A DNA stretch of 64,000 bases from an uncultured Candidatus Saccharibacteria bacterium (GTDB lineage: Bacteria > Patescibacteriota > Saccharimonadia > Saccharimonadales > Saccharimonadaceae): positions 61,771 through 125,770 of the forward strand of contig CAMVDR010000001.1 of the NCBI GenBank assembly GCA_947166295.1, read 5' to 3'. The notes under the pieces were generated by a model. The model was given only the letters and a program-made list of their open reading frames with translations, did not search any database and was not told the origin of the DNA. Below, piece by piece: positions 32,112-40,093 of this stretch. The position numbers and the translations under genes are program-made. Positions within the stretch are counted from its first letter, which is position 1, and each line of letters starts with the position of its first letter.

Positions 32112-33596
32112 TTAACGCATTATACACCGCACGGAACGCCCGCTCATTCTGCCGTTATCAGTATAAGATGGACTAGCCGTATTACTTTTAAAATACATAT
32201 CATAAGTACTTGAACTTGATTTAACCGTACTAGATAAGTAATGTCCGAAACCAGCTCCAAAATTAGCGCCCCAAACATCACCGGATCTTATAAACCATAG
32301 CGGTTCGTCGATTAAGCCGGTATCTGTATTATTTAAATTATTGTTATATAAATAATTTAACCTTGCAAACTCATTAGTAGAACCAGATTCTGTTTCGGAT
32401 TGACTGGATATAGTAGGTAGCCTCCAACCTTTAGGGCAGATAGAGTTCTTGGGATTTTTAGATATATCATTTAGTGTATCTTGTTTTAATGAGGACGAAT
32501 TATTGCTAGCTATAGCCGCCGTCCAGTTATAATAATTACCCAGCGATGCGTGACCTGTTTCTGTGCTATCTGTTTTACTCGCAGAATATGGATTATTATT
32601 ATCGTTGCTCCAACCAGTTACAGTGGTATTCTGGAAGTCTATAGTTTTTCTTTCTGGTGTCCAGGTAGTAATACCAGTATTTGGATTATAATTATACCCA
32701 TCTACATAAGCATCAGTTAGAGAGTGGTCTGTTAAGTCTGTATCTTTAGAAGTAAGTGGTTTAGCAGGATCTAGGTCTAAGTCTAGATTTTGGGTCATCC
32801 AGATATTGCCATCTTTTAGTTTGGTGACCCAGTACTTTTTACCATCTCTTGTATCTATAGCCTGTACACTTTCTTCCATAGCAATATTGTTCTTCCATTT
32901 ATCTACTTCTTGCATATAGTATGGTGGTTTTTCGTATGAGGGGTGAGTTAGTAAATATTTCACTTGTCCATTGTATGTACCAGCATGTTGGTTAGAAGTA
33001 GTGTAGATGGCATAGGTAGTAGTAAAGGATGAGCCTTCGTCCATATCGGTAGTACCAGAAGGCCTAGAAGCTACTCTAGTCCAGTATTGTGGTACTAAAC
33101 CATAAGTATTGTCATAAGCTGGTTCTATAACTGCTGGAGTAGGAGAAGGATCATCTGGTATATTATTTAACTTCATAGCCCAATTAGAGATTAATCCACT
33201 GGTCGCTAATCCTGTGTCTATACTGTATTCAGGATGTTCTGCGTTAATGAGTTTAGTATTGCCATCTTCGTTGTTGCTATAGCCAGCAGCATATACACTA
33301 TACCCATTACCATCATTACATAGTGTAGTAATGGTAGTCTTACCTACATCACTATGATAAGTACCATTAGTAATCTCTTTAGTATGTGCACTATCTACTA
33401 CACTAGATAATGTACAAGAAACAGAAAGAGAGAACTGTATTTGATCTATACCAGAATTAGAGCCTGTAGCAGAAGAGCGGAGGGAAGACAAAATAATGGC
33501 AGAGATAATAATTAATGGGATACTAATCAAAAGAATGTTGCGGAAGAAATAGTAGAAGAAAACTGTATAATTTTCTGTTTTGTTATTATGGCTCAT
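32112..33596 (-). CDS. FISUMP-domain surface protein 2
   Basis: 494 residues, paralogue of the 6415 protein: membrane anchor (NILLISIPLIIISAIILSS), the shared N-terminal domain (SCTLSSVVDSAH, GKTTITTLCNDGNGYSVYA), and the FISUMP domain (DGKKYWVTKLKDGNIWMTQN, ICPKGWRLPTIS, SVRCIM at the end). Predicted to be anchored with the bulk outside. The ATG has an AGGG site about 9 nt upstream. Preceded by the second copy of the structured leader and followed by a long palindrome. Confidence 0.8.
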   Translation of the reverse strand: MSHNNKTENYTVFFYYFFRNILLISIPLIIISAIILSSLRSSATGSNSGIDQIQFSLSVSCTLSSVVDSAHTKEITNGTYHSDVGKTTITTLCNDGNGYSVYAAGYSNNEDGNTKLINAEHPEYSIDTGLATSGLISNWAMKLNNIPDDPSPTPAVIEPAYDNTYGLVPQYWTRVASRPSGTTDMDEGSSFTTTYAIYTTSNQHAGTYNGQVKYLLTHPSYEKPPYYMQEVDKWKNNIAMEESVQAIDTRDGKKYWVTKLKDGNIWMTQNLDLDLDPAKPLTSKDTDLTDHSLTDAYVDGYNYNPNTGITTWTPERKTIDFQNTTVTGWSNDNNNPYSASKTDSTETGHASLGNYYNWTAAIASNNSSSLKQDTLNDISKNPKNSICPKGWRLPTISSQSETESGSTNEFARLNYLYNNNLNNTDTGLIDEPLWFIRSGDVWGANFGAGFGHYLSSTVKSSSSTYDMYFKSNTASPSYTDNGRMSGRSVRCIMR

Positions 33597-33818
33597 ATAT
33601 GTATTACCCTGTTTAATTATTTGGTCTTTGTGATGCCATTTTGTGTAAACGGGGTAGTATTACAAAAATGGCACCGCAAGGGTGTCATAAGCTATATTTC
33701 GCGTCAGAGTTACCTCTTTGAATCGAAACGGCTTTCTTGCGATGCCACTTATTGATTCAAAATGATAACTTTTGATACGAAAATGTCTGACGCATTTTCT
33801 GAATATAACTTATGACAC
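33597..33818 (-). promoter_or_regulatory. Structured 5' leader of FISUMP gene 2 (candidate RNA switch, copy 2)
   Basis: Same design as 7957-8179 with different stem sequences. Outer arms 33804-33818 and 33682-33696 pair over 15 nt (one G-U), an inner TGCGTCAGA/TCTGACGC pair and TTTGAATC/GATTCAAA follow. Segment A at 33736-33746 (GGCATCGCAAG), segment B at 33670-33680 (CTTGCGGTGCC) and segment C at 33630-33639 (near TGGCATCAC) keep their order and pairing potential. Confidence 0.65.
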
Positions 33819-33822
33819 TTTC

Positions 33823-33828
33823 ATTATA
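33823..33828 (-). promoter_or_regulatory. -10 box of FISUMP gene 2
   Basis: TATAAT on the minus strand, 5 nt before the first base of the leader hairpin. The -35 region lies inside the terminator of the upstream gene. Confidence 0.55.
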
Positions 33829-33833
33829 CCACA

Positions 33834-33867
33834 CAAAAAAGATTAGCAACTAGGAAATTGCTAATCT
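33834..33867 (-). terminator. Terminator of the 33886 gene
   Basis: AGATTAGCAA/TTGCTAATCT stem followed by T6 on the minus strand. Confidence 0.85.
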
Positions 33868-33885
33868 TTAGTTGGCGAGAAGAAA

Positions 33886-34650
33886 TTAGAGTACGCCAAG
33901 AATGCCGCGGAGGGAGTAGGCGGTGTCTTCGTGACTGCGGACTGTGATGGTGTCGATACCCATTTGTACTACTGGGTAATCATTGCCGCCAGGCTGAGTC
34001 ATGTCGCCAAAGTAGAGAATATCTTCTTTTTTGACATTTAATTCTTCTAGTAAATGAGTCATGCCAAAGACTTTGTTCATGCCCGGAGTGATGGCATTAA
34101 TAGAGGTAGTGCCACCGATTTCGTATTCAAATTCCGGGGCGAGCTCGCGACAACGGGCGCAGATAGCTTCACGTTTTTTGCAATCTGGATCCCAGGCGTA
34201 TTTTTCTTCGGTGCCGGCTTTTTGGCCGAGAGCCGAGAAAGTGACTTGGGAAAGACGGTTTTCGATGATTTCGTCACCAGGCTGGAGCTTGTCTTCTTCC
34301 CAGTAGCCGAGCTCGGTAGCGGCAGTTTTGATAGTTTCGGTAATTTTGGTAACTTGTTCCTCTGCAAGTGGATAATTATATACTTGAATCCAATCGTTTT
34401 TGGCGGTGTCGTAACGATAATATTGCGTTCCTTGGGCCACAAACAAGTGTAGGTGCGATAATTGCTCCGGAGTAGGGTGGGGGAGCCGGTCTACAATTTG
34501 AATAAGGAATTGGTCGAATTTTTGGCCCGAAATGGGGCAAATTTCGAAATGATCGAGGCAACTAACCAATAAATCGGCGATGTCGTCGGTGATTGGGGTT
34601 TTGGCCACGTTTAATGTTTGATCTATGTCAAATGCAAGTACTTTTTTCAT
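33886..34650 (-). CDS. HAD-family phosphatase, eukaryotic phosphomannomutase-like
   Basis: 254 residues. HAD motif I FDIDQTLN, motif II PISGQK, and motif III/IV in YFGDMTQPGGNDYPVV, with ENRLSQVTFSALGQKA and GGTTSINAITPGMNK, which together match the PMM2-type phosphomannomutase/HAD-IIB group better than ordinary Cof phosphatases. It would interconvert hexose-1- and hexose-6-phosphates or act as a phosphatase. It diverges from tpiA. Confidence 0.8.
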   Translation of the reverse strand: MKKVLAFDIDQTLNVAKTPITDDIADLLVSCLDHFEICPISGQKFDQFLIQIVDRLPHPTPEQLSHLHLFVAQGTQYYRYDTAKNDWIQVYNYPLAEEQVTKITETIKTAATELGYWEEDKLQPGDEIIENRLSQVTFSALGQKAGTEEKYAWDPDCKKREAICARCRELAPEFEYEIGGTTSINAITPGMNKVFGMTHLLEELNVKKEDILYFGDMTQPGGNDYPVVQMGIDTITVRSHEDTAYSLRGILGVL

Positions 34651-34689
34651 AATACTTTGATTGTATCATATGTGCAATAATATATGTGC

Positions 34690-34695
34690 TATAAT
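34690..34695 (+). promoter_or_regulatory. -10 box of tpiA, 6 nt from the start codon
   Basis: TATAAT preceded by TGTGC (extended -10) and followed by 6 nt and the ATG at 34702. Confidence 0.55.
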
Positions 34696-34701
34696 AAGCT
34701 T

Positions 34702-35466
34702 ATGAAAACTTATATCGTGGGCAACTGGAAGCTGAATTTCACGGTGGGGGAAGCTTCAATTTATCTTCATAAACTTTTAAAGGCTATGCCAAATTACAGA
34801 GATATAGATGTAATAGTGGCACCATCTACGATTGCTTTGCAACCGCTGTCTTTGCAAGTAGATAGGCATAAGATAAAGTTGGCTGCGCAAAATGGATTTT
34901 ATCGGGATTACGGGGCTTTTACGGGGGAAACGTCGTTCTCGCAGCTTCGCGGCATTGTGGATTATGCGATTATTGGACATTCTGAGCGGCGGTATATTTT
35001 TAGGGAAGATGATAAGATGGTGATGAGGAAGGTGGCTGCGGCGATACGAAATAAAATTACCCCGATATTATGTATAGGCGAAACAGAGAGTGAGCGGACG
35101 TTTGGTGAAACGGCGGACGTGATTCGCGATCAACTAAGCGGTGGATTGTCAGAGGTGGGTGATGATGATATAGATAAGGTGATCATAGCCTATGAGCCAG
35201 TGTGGGCGATTTCGTCTGCAAAATCGGCTAAATTGGCTACACCAGACGAAGTGGCAGATGCGGTAGCGCTAATTCGTAAAACTTTGAAAGACTTATATGG
35301 TAAAGCGGGGGAGAACGTGCCAGTGTTGTTTGGTGGAAGCGTGAATCCTTCTAATGCGGGGGCATATTTAACTGTGCCAGGGGTAAATGGCTTGCTGGTG
35401 GGCGGGTCTTCCTTGATTCTGAGTGAATTCGTTGATATAATTGAGACAGCTAAAAGAGTAAGGTAA
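34702..35466 (+). CDS. tpiA: Triosephosphate isomerase
   Basis: 254 residues, family length. Substrate Asn/Lys in VGNWKLN, catalytic His in IIGHSERR, catalytic Glu in AYEPVWAI, and phosphate-binding FGGSVNP and GLLVGGSSL. Interconverts the triose phosphates made by the aldolase encoded nearby. Leaderless-type start; overlaps the next gene by one base (TAATG). Confidence 0.97.
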   Translation: MKTYIVGNWKLNFTVGEASIYLHKLLKAMPNYRDIDVIVAPSTIALQPLSLQVDRHKIKLAAQNGFYRDYGAFTGETSFSQLRGIVDYAIIGHSERRYIFREDDKMVMRKVAAAIRNKITPILCIGETESERTFGETADVIRDQLSGGLSEVGDDDIDKVIIAYEPVWAISSAKSAKLATPDEVADAVALIRKTLKDLYGKAGENVPVLFGGSVNPSNAGAYLTVPGVNGLLVGGSSLILSEFVDIIETAKRVR

Positions 35467-36128
35467 TGAACAAAAAATACATGGATTTTGTCCCGTCTAA
35501 GCCGGTAGAAAAATCGGCTGGTAGAGTTGTGGCAAAAAAACCTGTAGAAAAAAAAGTGGCTGCGAAGCCGGTGACGAAGAAAACTGTAGCAAAACAGAAG
35601 CCAGTACGGGAAGAAGTGGTCTTGCAAGAAGATGTCTTGTTGGCTGGCGCAGAGACTTTTTCGCTAAAAAAAGAACCGGTTTATGGTGTTGTAGAAGATT
35701 ATCGGCCGAAATTTGTTAAAACAGAGGTAGCGAAGCGGCCTTTGTCGCGCGGGCATTTTGCAAGCAGCAAGAGCGAATTGGCGGAAGCTAAAGCTGTGAA
35801 GGTGGCTGCGAAAAAGATTGAAAAACCAGTTAGGCCTGTGGAAAAACCTGTGGAAAAGTCTGGGGTTATAAAGCCGGCAGAAGATAAAACTAAGATGAAA
35901 GTGCCGAAATCGCCATTTATTAATCAGGCAAAAGTGGCAAAAAGGCCGTTATCTAAAAATATTTACGAACGCACAGTGAAACCGACGGAGGAAGTAGCGA
36001 CTGGTCCGGTGACGATTATTTCTAAGCCAGAGAAAGAAAGTAAAGTTAGTTTAGTGGTGACGATTATAATAACGATTATTCTAGGGGCGGCGGCTGGAAC
36101 TGTGGCGTTTTTGTTATTGCCAAAATAA
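35466..36128 (+). CDS. Lys/Pro/Val-rich protein with C-terminal membrane anchor
   Basis: 220 residues. A long disordered Lys/Val/Pro-rich region (KPVEKKVAAKPVTKK) with two similar VAKRPLS motifs (~92 and ~158), then a single C-terminal helix (VSLVVTIIITIILGAAAGTVAFLLL) ending in PK. Likely tail-anchored with a cytoplasmic disordered domain. Coupled to tpiA. Not recognised. Confidence 0.65.
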   Translation: MNKKYMDFVPSKPVEKSAGRVVAKKPVEKKVAAKPVTKKTVAKQKPVREEVVLQEDVLLAGAETFSLKKEPVYGVVEDYRPKFVKTEVAKRPLSRGHFASSKSELAEAKAVKVAAKKIEKPVRPVEKPVEKSGVIKPAEDKTKMKVPKSPFINQAKVAKRPLSKNIYERTVKPTEEVATGPVTIISKPEKESKVSLVVTIIITIILGAAAGTVAFLLLPK

Positions 36129-36143
36129 TTTACTAGAGGAGTT

Positions 36144-36509
36144 ATGAATAATCCGTTTATTAAATACGTGATGAAAGAAAAAAAAGAGGATATTTTTCAT
36201 TCTTCGGCGTATGGTAAAGCGCAAAATGGTGAAGCGATAGGTGCGGCGTCTGTTGGGGGCTTTAATGAGCGGTTGAAGATAGATAGAAATCGGCAAATAG
36301 TGAAAGGGTATAATGATTCGCGTGTGGTAAATGGCGCATATGCGAATGGTCCGAAGGCGAAAAAATATGTGCCGCCAGAGGAAAAAGGAAAGGAAGGGAT
36401 TGGTGGGGCTGCAAAGATGGCAAGTACAAAATCTGCGCCAAAACCCATGACAACCGCTCCGGTCAGGAGGCCGTTTGTGCCACCGATAAAACCGAATTTT
36501 GGAAAATAA
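36144..36509 (+). CDS. Low-complexity hypothetical protein
   Basis: 121 residues, Gly/Lys/Ala/Pro-rich, no membrane helix (IVKGYNDSRVVNGAYANGPK). GAGGAG ribosome site 4 nt before ATG, 15 nt after the preceding stop, so in the tpiA operon. A short AGCCC-gaga-GGGCT hairpin with a weak T tail follows at 36513-36533. Confidence 0.55.
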   Translation: MNNPFIKYVMKEKKEDIFHSSAYGKAQNGEAIGAASVGGFNERLKIDRNRQIVKGYNDSRVVNGAYANGPKAKKYVPPEEKGKEGIGGAAKMASTKSAPKPMTTAPVRRPFVPPIKPNFGK

Positions 36510-36533
36510 AAAGAGCCCGAGAGGGCTTAATTT

Positions 36534-36711
36534 TGGTGCGGGTAGAGAAGGAGACTTTACTATGTAAAGTCTCTCCACTGGGTGTCGTCTCATTAAATCT
36601 AAAGTAAATTTTAGATTTAATTCGTCTTCTACAGTGGGCGAACTCTATGAGTTCGCTTTTTCTCTCTATACCAGATATAAAAATAAGTCCTGAAGGACTA
36701 ATTTTTATATC
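36534..36711. repeat. Cluster of four hairpins starting with a copy of the tRNA-Gly 3' end
   Basis: TGGTGCGGGTAGAGA at 36534-36548 repeats the 3' end of tRNA-Gly at 36712-36726. Between lie GGAGACTTTAC/GTAAAGTCTC, a 12-bp ATTAAATCTAAA hairpin enclosed by CCACTG/CAGTGG, GCGAACTC/GAGTTCGC followed by T5, and a long CCAGATATAAAAAT/ATTTTTATATCTGG hairpin touching the tRNA 3' end, which probably terminates the tRNA transcript. Confidence 0.55.
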
Positions 36712-36786
36712 TGGTGCGGGTAGAGAGAATCGAACTCTCATCTCAAGTTTGGAAAACTTGCATACTAACCACTGTACTATACCCGC
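36712..36786 (-). tRNA. tRNA-Gly (anticodon UCC), CCA encoded
   Basis: Acceptor GCGGGTA/TACCCGC, anticodon stem CAAGT/ACTTG with loop TTTCCAA, T stem GAGAG/CTCTC, discriminator A and encoded CCA. Reads GGA and probably GGG. Co-transcribed behind tRNA-His. Confidence 0.93.
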
Positions 36787-36804
36787 AATTTGCAAACATA
36801 AACC

Positions 36805-36882
36805 TGGGGTGGGATATCGGGATCGAACCGACGACCTTCTGGACCACAATCAGACGCTCTAACCATCTGAGCTAATCCCACC
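36805..36882 (-). tRNA. tRNA-His (anticodon GUG), with encoded G-1 and CCA
   Basis: Acceptor GTGGGAT/ATCCCAC with the extra G-1 opposite discriminator C, typical of tRNA-His; anticodon loop TTGTGGT. The anticodon stem TCTGA/CCAGA has an A-C mismatch next to the loop. Encoded CCA. Confidence 0.92.
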
Positions 36883-36903
36883 AGATAGGTCTATGTTGGG
36901 TAT

Positions 36904-36932
36904 ATTATAGCGGCTATTTATGAAAAAATCAA
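36904..36932 (-). promoter_or_regulatory. Promoter of the tRNA-His/tRNA-Gly operon
   Basis: TTGATT (36927-36932), 17 nt, TATAAT (36904-36909). Confidence 0.8.
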
Positions 36933-36983
36933 GGGAGAGAACGAGCAAATAATGGATTTTTGGAAGTTTTTATGGTTTATATA

Positions 36984-37012
36984 TTGACAAAAATGAAAGT
37001 GTGTGCTATAAT
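36984..37012 (+). promoter_or_regulatory. Promoter of the 37114 gene
   Basis: TTGACA (36984-36989), 17 nt, TATAAT (37007-37012) with TGTGC before the -10. The leader carries CAACTAGGTA (37031-37040), shared with the 17908 gene. Confidence 0.8.
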
Positions 37013-37113
37013 GAGGGTATTGTAGCTTAACAACTAGGTAGGATGAGTTGTAAAAGATACTGTTTTTGTACGAATATTCCAATTTCCAAAAAATATAGAA
37101 AGGATGTGTTTTC

Positions 37114-37626
37114 ATGGGAAAACATAGTCAGAACAACAAGAATAATCAGAACAACTCCAATAACACTACGCGGCAGCCCGTAGCTCCGTTCACGCTGGAT
37201 GATATCAAGGCTTTATTGAAAGACCAAAGTGAAGATCTCAAAAAAGGCTTTGACGGTAAGTTCAGCGAGCATGAAGGTCGGCTTAAGAAGCTGGAGGAGG
37301 CGGTATTCAAGCAGCAGAATGCTGGTGGATCATCCGCCGCAAGCCCTGCTTCTACTACGGCTACTCCTGCATCTGCGGCGCAAACTACGCCGTCTGCTTC
37401 TCCGGCATCTCAGCCGGTAGTACAGGGGGATGCTTCCTGGAAGAATGGTCCGGGATATGCCTATACGTACTGGGACTATGAGGCGGGATGTTGGCAGCTT
37501 AGCTCAGATATCTGGGCGGCTAAGCAGGCCAGCAGCGGCACGTACAGTATTGTATGGGCCTGGTACAAGGACGGTGTTATCGATCACCTCCTCTCCAAGG
37601 AGGAAATCAAGAAGTACACTCCGTAA
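37114..37626 (+). CDS. Accessory protein: Asn-rich head, coiled coil, Ala/Ser/Thr linker, C-terminal domain
   Basis: 170 residues. An Asn/Gln-rich start (QNNKNNQNNSNN), a helical coiled-coil region (~25-65), an Ala/Ser/Thr/Pro linker (~70-105), and a small aromatic domain (GYAYTYWDYEAGCWQLSSDI). No signal peptide. AAAGGA site, G+C-richer than its neighbours, own promoter and terminator. Not recognised. Confidence 0.65.
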   Translation: MGKHSQNNKNNQNNSNNTTRQPVAPFTLDDIKALLKDQSEDLKKGFDGKFSEHEGRLKKLEEAVFKQQNAGGSSAASPASTTATPASAAQTTPSASPASQPVVQGDASWKNGPGYAYTYWDYEAGCWQLSSDIWAAKQASSGTYSIVWAWYKDGVIDHLLSKEEIKKYTP

Positions 37627-37676
37627 TTCTGGGCTCGCCCTACCCGAGCCCACGCTACAAGCACCTCTTTTTTTGG

Positions 37677-37702
37677 AACCCGGCTTCACGGCCGGGTTTT
37701 TC
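37677..37702 (+). terminator. Terminator of the 37114 gene
   Basis: AACCCGGC-ttcacg-GCCGGGTT followed by TTT. A second hairpin GGGCTC/GAGCCC (37631-37651) lies just after the stop codon. Confidence 0.85.
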
Positions 37703-37749
37703 ATGTGCGTGATATATTTAGACATAAGCACAAAAAGCTGGTATATATA

Positions 37750-37778
37750 TTGACAAAAAAGCTAAAGTGTGATACAAT
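37750..37778 (+). promoter_or_regulatory. Promoter of the 37942 gene
   Basis: TTGACA (37750-37755), 17 nt, TACAAT (37773-37778). Leader of about 155 nt. Confidence 0.75.
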
Positions 37779-37941
37779 GTAAGTAGTCTGAGTTTTGGTG
37801 TGTCTAAAGTCAAAACGACGAAGGCCATTAACAACCGAATCATCTCAGATTTCAAATGAAATCTGAATAGCTATATGCGTAAACTCATCCCCAATTAACT
37901 GGGGGCGAGTGCCTCCAGAAATCTTTAAGGAGGTAATATCA

Positions 37942-39789
37942 ATGTTAATGAATATCGTATTGGGCGTGGTAACATGCCTGCTTGTTGTGACTGGATTTCA
38001 TCTGTTTGAAAACGGAAAGGTTTTCGACTATACCACTGATCCTGATGGAACGAAACGCAGAAAGCTGAGTTTCCTGACGAAGGCTGGTGCCAATGGTTGG
38101 ATTGCTGGTGCGATTTCCGGTGCCGCATTGGCGTTTATCAATTACTTTACTGAGAAAATCACACTGTCGACCATATGGCTGGCTTGGGTTTTCTTGGTCA
38201 TAGTTGTGGTCGGCTATGTTTTGCTGGCGTGGTGGTGGAAGAACCAGGAAGGTTGTGAAGTAAGCGAAGGAATTTGTTTCTTCCTTATTTCTATGGTCCC
38301 GTTCTTAACCATGAAGACATTAGCAGGTATAGCAACTGCCCCATGGAAAAACGTGTTGACACGACTTTTCTGCACACTGCCTATCCTGCTGGTGCTGGCT
38401 GAGCTTGTGTTTATGATTATTAGCGCAATTCAGATCAGAGGCGGAGGGCAAAAGCTAAAATGGATAGTGTCCGGTGTAGCTTTAATGCTAGTGGTGCTGT
38501 TTATTACTGCTGGTCTTACTGGCTGCGGTGCGACTAACACAAAAGCGACAGAAAAAATCTATGAAAACCAGGCGGTAGAATCGTTGACAGTGCACAAACT
38601 AACTCCGGAGGATCTGGAAAAATTAACCTTGACTAAATATAAGGGCATTCCGGAAACTCTGCTGGATAGTTCTTTGTCGCCGCACGATAAAAAGCGGGTG
38701 TCAGATACTGGATTTTCTGATGCCTTGACTTATGGTTTTAGTAGCAAAGAATCTAGTAAGATATTCCATGAACTGGAAGAGGAGATTCTCCGTAATCCGG
38801 TATATGGAGTGGCCGTAGCGAACGCTTTGCGCGACAAAAAAATTGGAAGTCGGGCTATCGGAGACTTCAATGGCTGGATGAACGAAATGGTTCAGAAGAA
38901 CAGTAAGGGAGTCTTTGTTTGGTGTGAATATAGAGATAATGATTCTAAGACGATTTATGTTACGGAAGAATATCGCTGTTATGCTGCTACTTTGTGTACT
39001 TTTCTGGAAAGGTTAGTGGAGCAAGGAGTGCAGACGCGCCAAACAGTAGAAAACTGGTGCCTTAATAGTGCGGCCAAGAATAATGATCGCGCTGGTATCA
39101 AAGCGGACTACCAGTATAAGAAAGAAGCTTTTATCTTGGCTTATATTGGTAAAAATGAGGTTGGAGACGAAAATCCGAAGGGACTTTTGGTGATTGGATT
39201 TAATATCCATGATAAGCGGCCGGAGTTTTTCACCGAGGAGGATAAACCGGAGATTGTCAATACTCCGCCTTCTGGTGGAAGCGATACGCCTACACCTAAT
39301 CCTGGTAGTGATACGCCGACAAAACCTAGCGGTGGTAGCGATCCGCCGACACCTACGAATCCGCCGACACCTACGAATCCGCCGACACCTACACCGACGT
39401 ACAACAAGGACCCGAATAAGGCACCTTCCGAGAATACGGAGAAAAATGATGATACGGGTCCGGGCCCTGATACTAATAACGGTGTTGGCGCCACAACATC
39501 AACGAAGGATAATCCGAACAATTCGAACCATTACGATTCGTATGAAGATTATCGTCGCGATATGGACGAGATGGAGAATATTAATCAGAACCAGAGAACT
39601 GGTAATGACGACAATACTCCTTCGAGTGGCGGTGGTTCTGGCACGAATGTCGACAATAATGCCGATAATGGCACTGGCTATGGTGGTATAGATACCCCGA
39701 CACCAGTGCATGACTCTGCGCAAACATCTGATGGTCACAATGTGACCGATGACAGTCCCGGTGAGGCTTGGGGAGGCCCGCCGGACTAA
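37942..39789 (+). CDS. Large accessory membrane protein with Pro/Thr-rich tail
   Basis: 615 residues. N-terminal ~190 residues hold about six membrane helices; then a lipobox-like AGLTGCGAT at the end of the last helix, a soluble domain (residues ~200-420, with EQGVQTRQTVENWCLNSAAK), and a disordered tail with tandem NPPTPT units and Gly/Asn/Asp-rich sequence. AAGGAGGT 7 nt before ATG fixes the start; 37909 is too early. G+C-rich relative to surroundings. Function not recognised; the style recalls mobile-element surface proteins. Confidence 0.65.
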   Translation: MLMNIVLGVVTCLLVVTGFHLFENGKVFDYTTDPDGTKRRKLSFLTKAGANGWIAGAISGAALAFINYFTEKITLSTIWLAWVFLVIVVVGYVLLAWWWKNQEGCEVSEGICFFLISMVPFLTMKTLAGIATAPWKNVLTRLFCTLPILLVLAELVFMIISAIQIRGGGQKLKWIVSGVALMLVVLFITAGLTGCGATNTKATEKIYENQAVESLTVHKLTPEDLEKLTLTKYKGIPETLLDSSLSPHDKKRVSDTGFSDALTYGFSSKESSKIFHELEEEILRNPVYGVAVANALRDKKIGSRAIGDFNGWMNEMVQKNSKGVFVWCEYRDNDSKTIYVTEEYRCYAATLCTFLERLVEQGVQTRQTVENWCLNSAAKNNDRAGIKADYQYKKEAFILAYIGKNEVGDENPKGLLVIGFNIHDKRPEFFTEEDKPEIVNTPPSGGSDTPTPNPGSDTPTKPSGGSDPPTPTNPPTPTNPPTPTPTYNKDPNKAPSENTEKNDDTGPGPDTNNGVGATTSTKDNPNNSNHYDSYEDYRRDMDEMENINQNQRTGNDDNTPSSGGGSGTNVDNNADNGTGYGGIDTPTPVHDSAQTSDGHNVTDDSPGEAWGGPPD

Positions 39790-40093
39790 TTAATTTATAT
39801 AGCTATTTTGGGTGGAGCCCACGTGGGGAGTGGACGCCCCAAGTACCTTATTTTGCAAGTCCGGTAGCTTTGCTGCCGGGCTTCATCCAAGAATATTTGA
39901 GACTGAGACGATTCGGTTGCATAGACGAAAATTAACAATTCGGCTAGCAACAGCTTAAACTTTTCTTTGGGAAAAGAAAAGTTTAGCAAAAGAAACCAGT
40001 TTAATTTTCAAATTAGAAGTGAATTCCAATTTGAAAATTGTTTATAATTTAGAAATTTAATTTTTCATACAATACTATAAAGAAAGGAATAAT
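39790..40093 (+). other. Intergenic region with three hairpins
   Basis: Holds a GGTAGC-ttt-GCTGCC hairpin near 39871 (likely end of the upstream gene), a perfect 12-bp hairpin AAACTTTTCTTT-ggga-AAAGAAAAGTTT (39957-39984), and AATTTTCAAATT/AATTTGAAAATT (40003-40014, 40028-40039). AT-rich promoter-like sequence precedes the 40094 gene. No further gene. Confidence 0.55.

Noticed and set aside
39340-39410. Tandem repeat near the end of the large accessory membrane gene as a mobile repeat
   Set aside because: It is a simple in-frame NPPTPT repetition in a disordered Pro/Thr tail.
39141-39738. Long frames on both strands opposite the accessory membrane gene
   Set aside because: Simple antisense and frame-shifted shadows of low-complexity coding sequence (Ile/Arg or Val/Gly runs).
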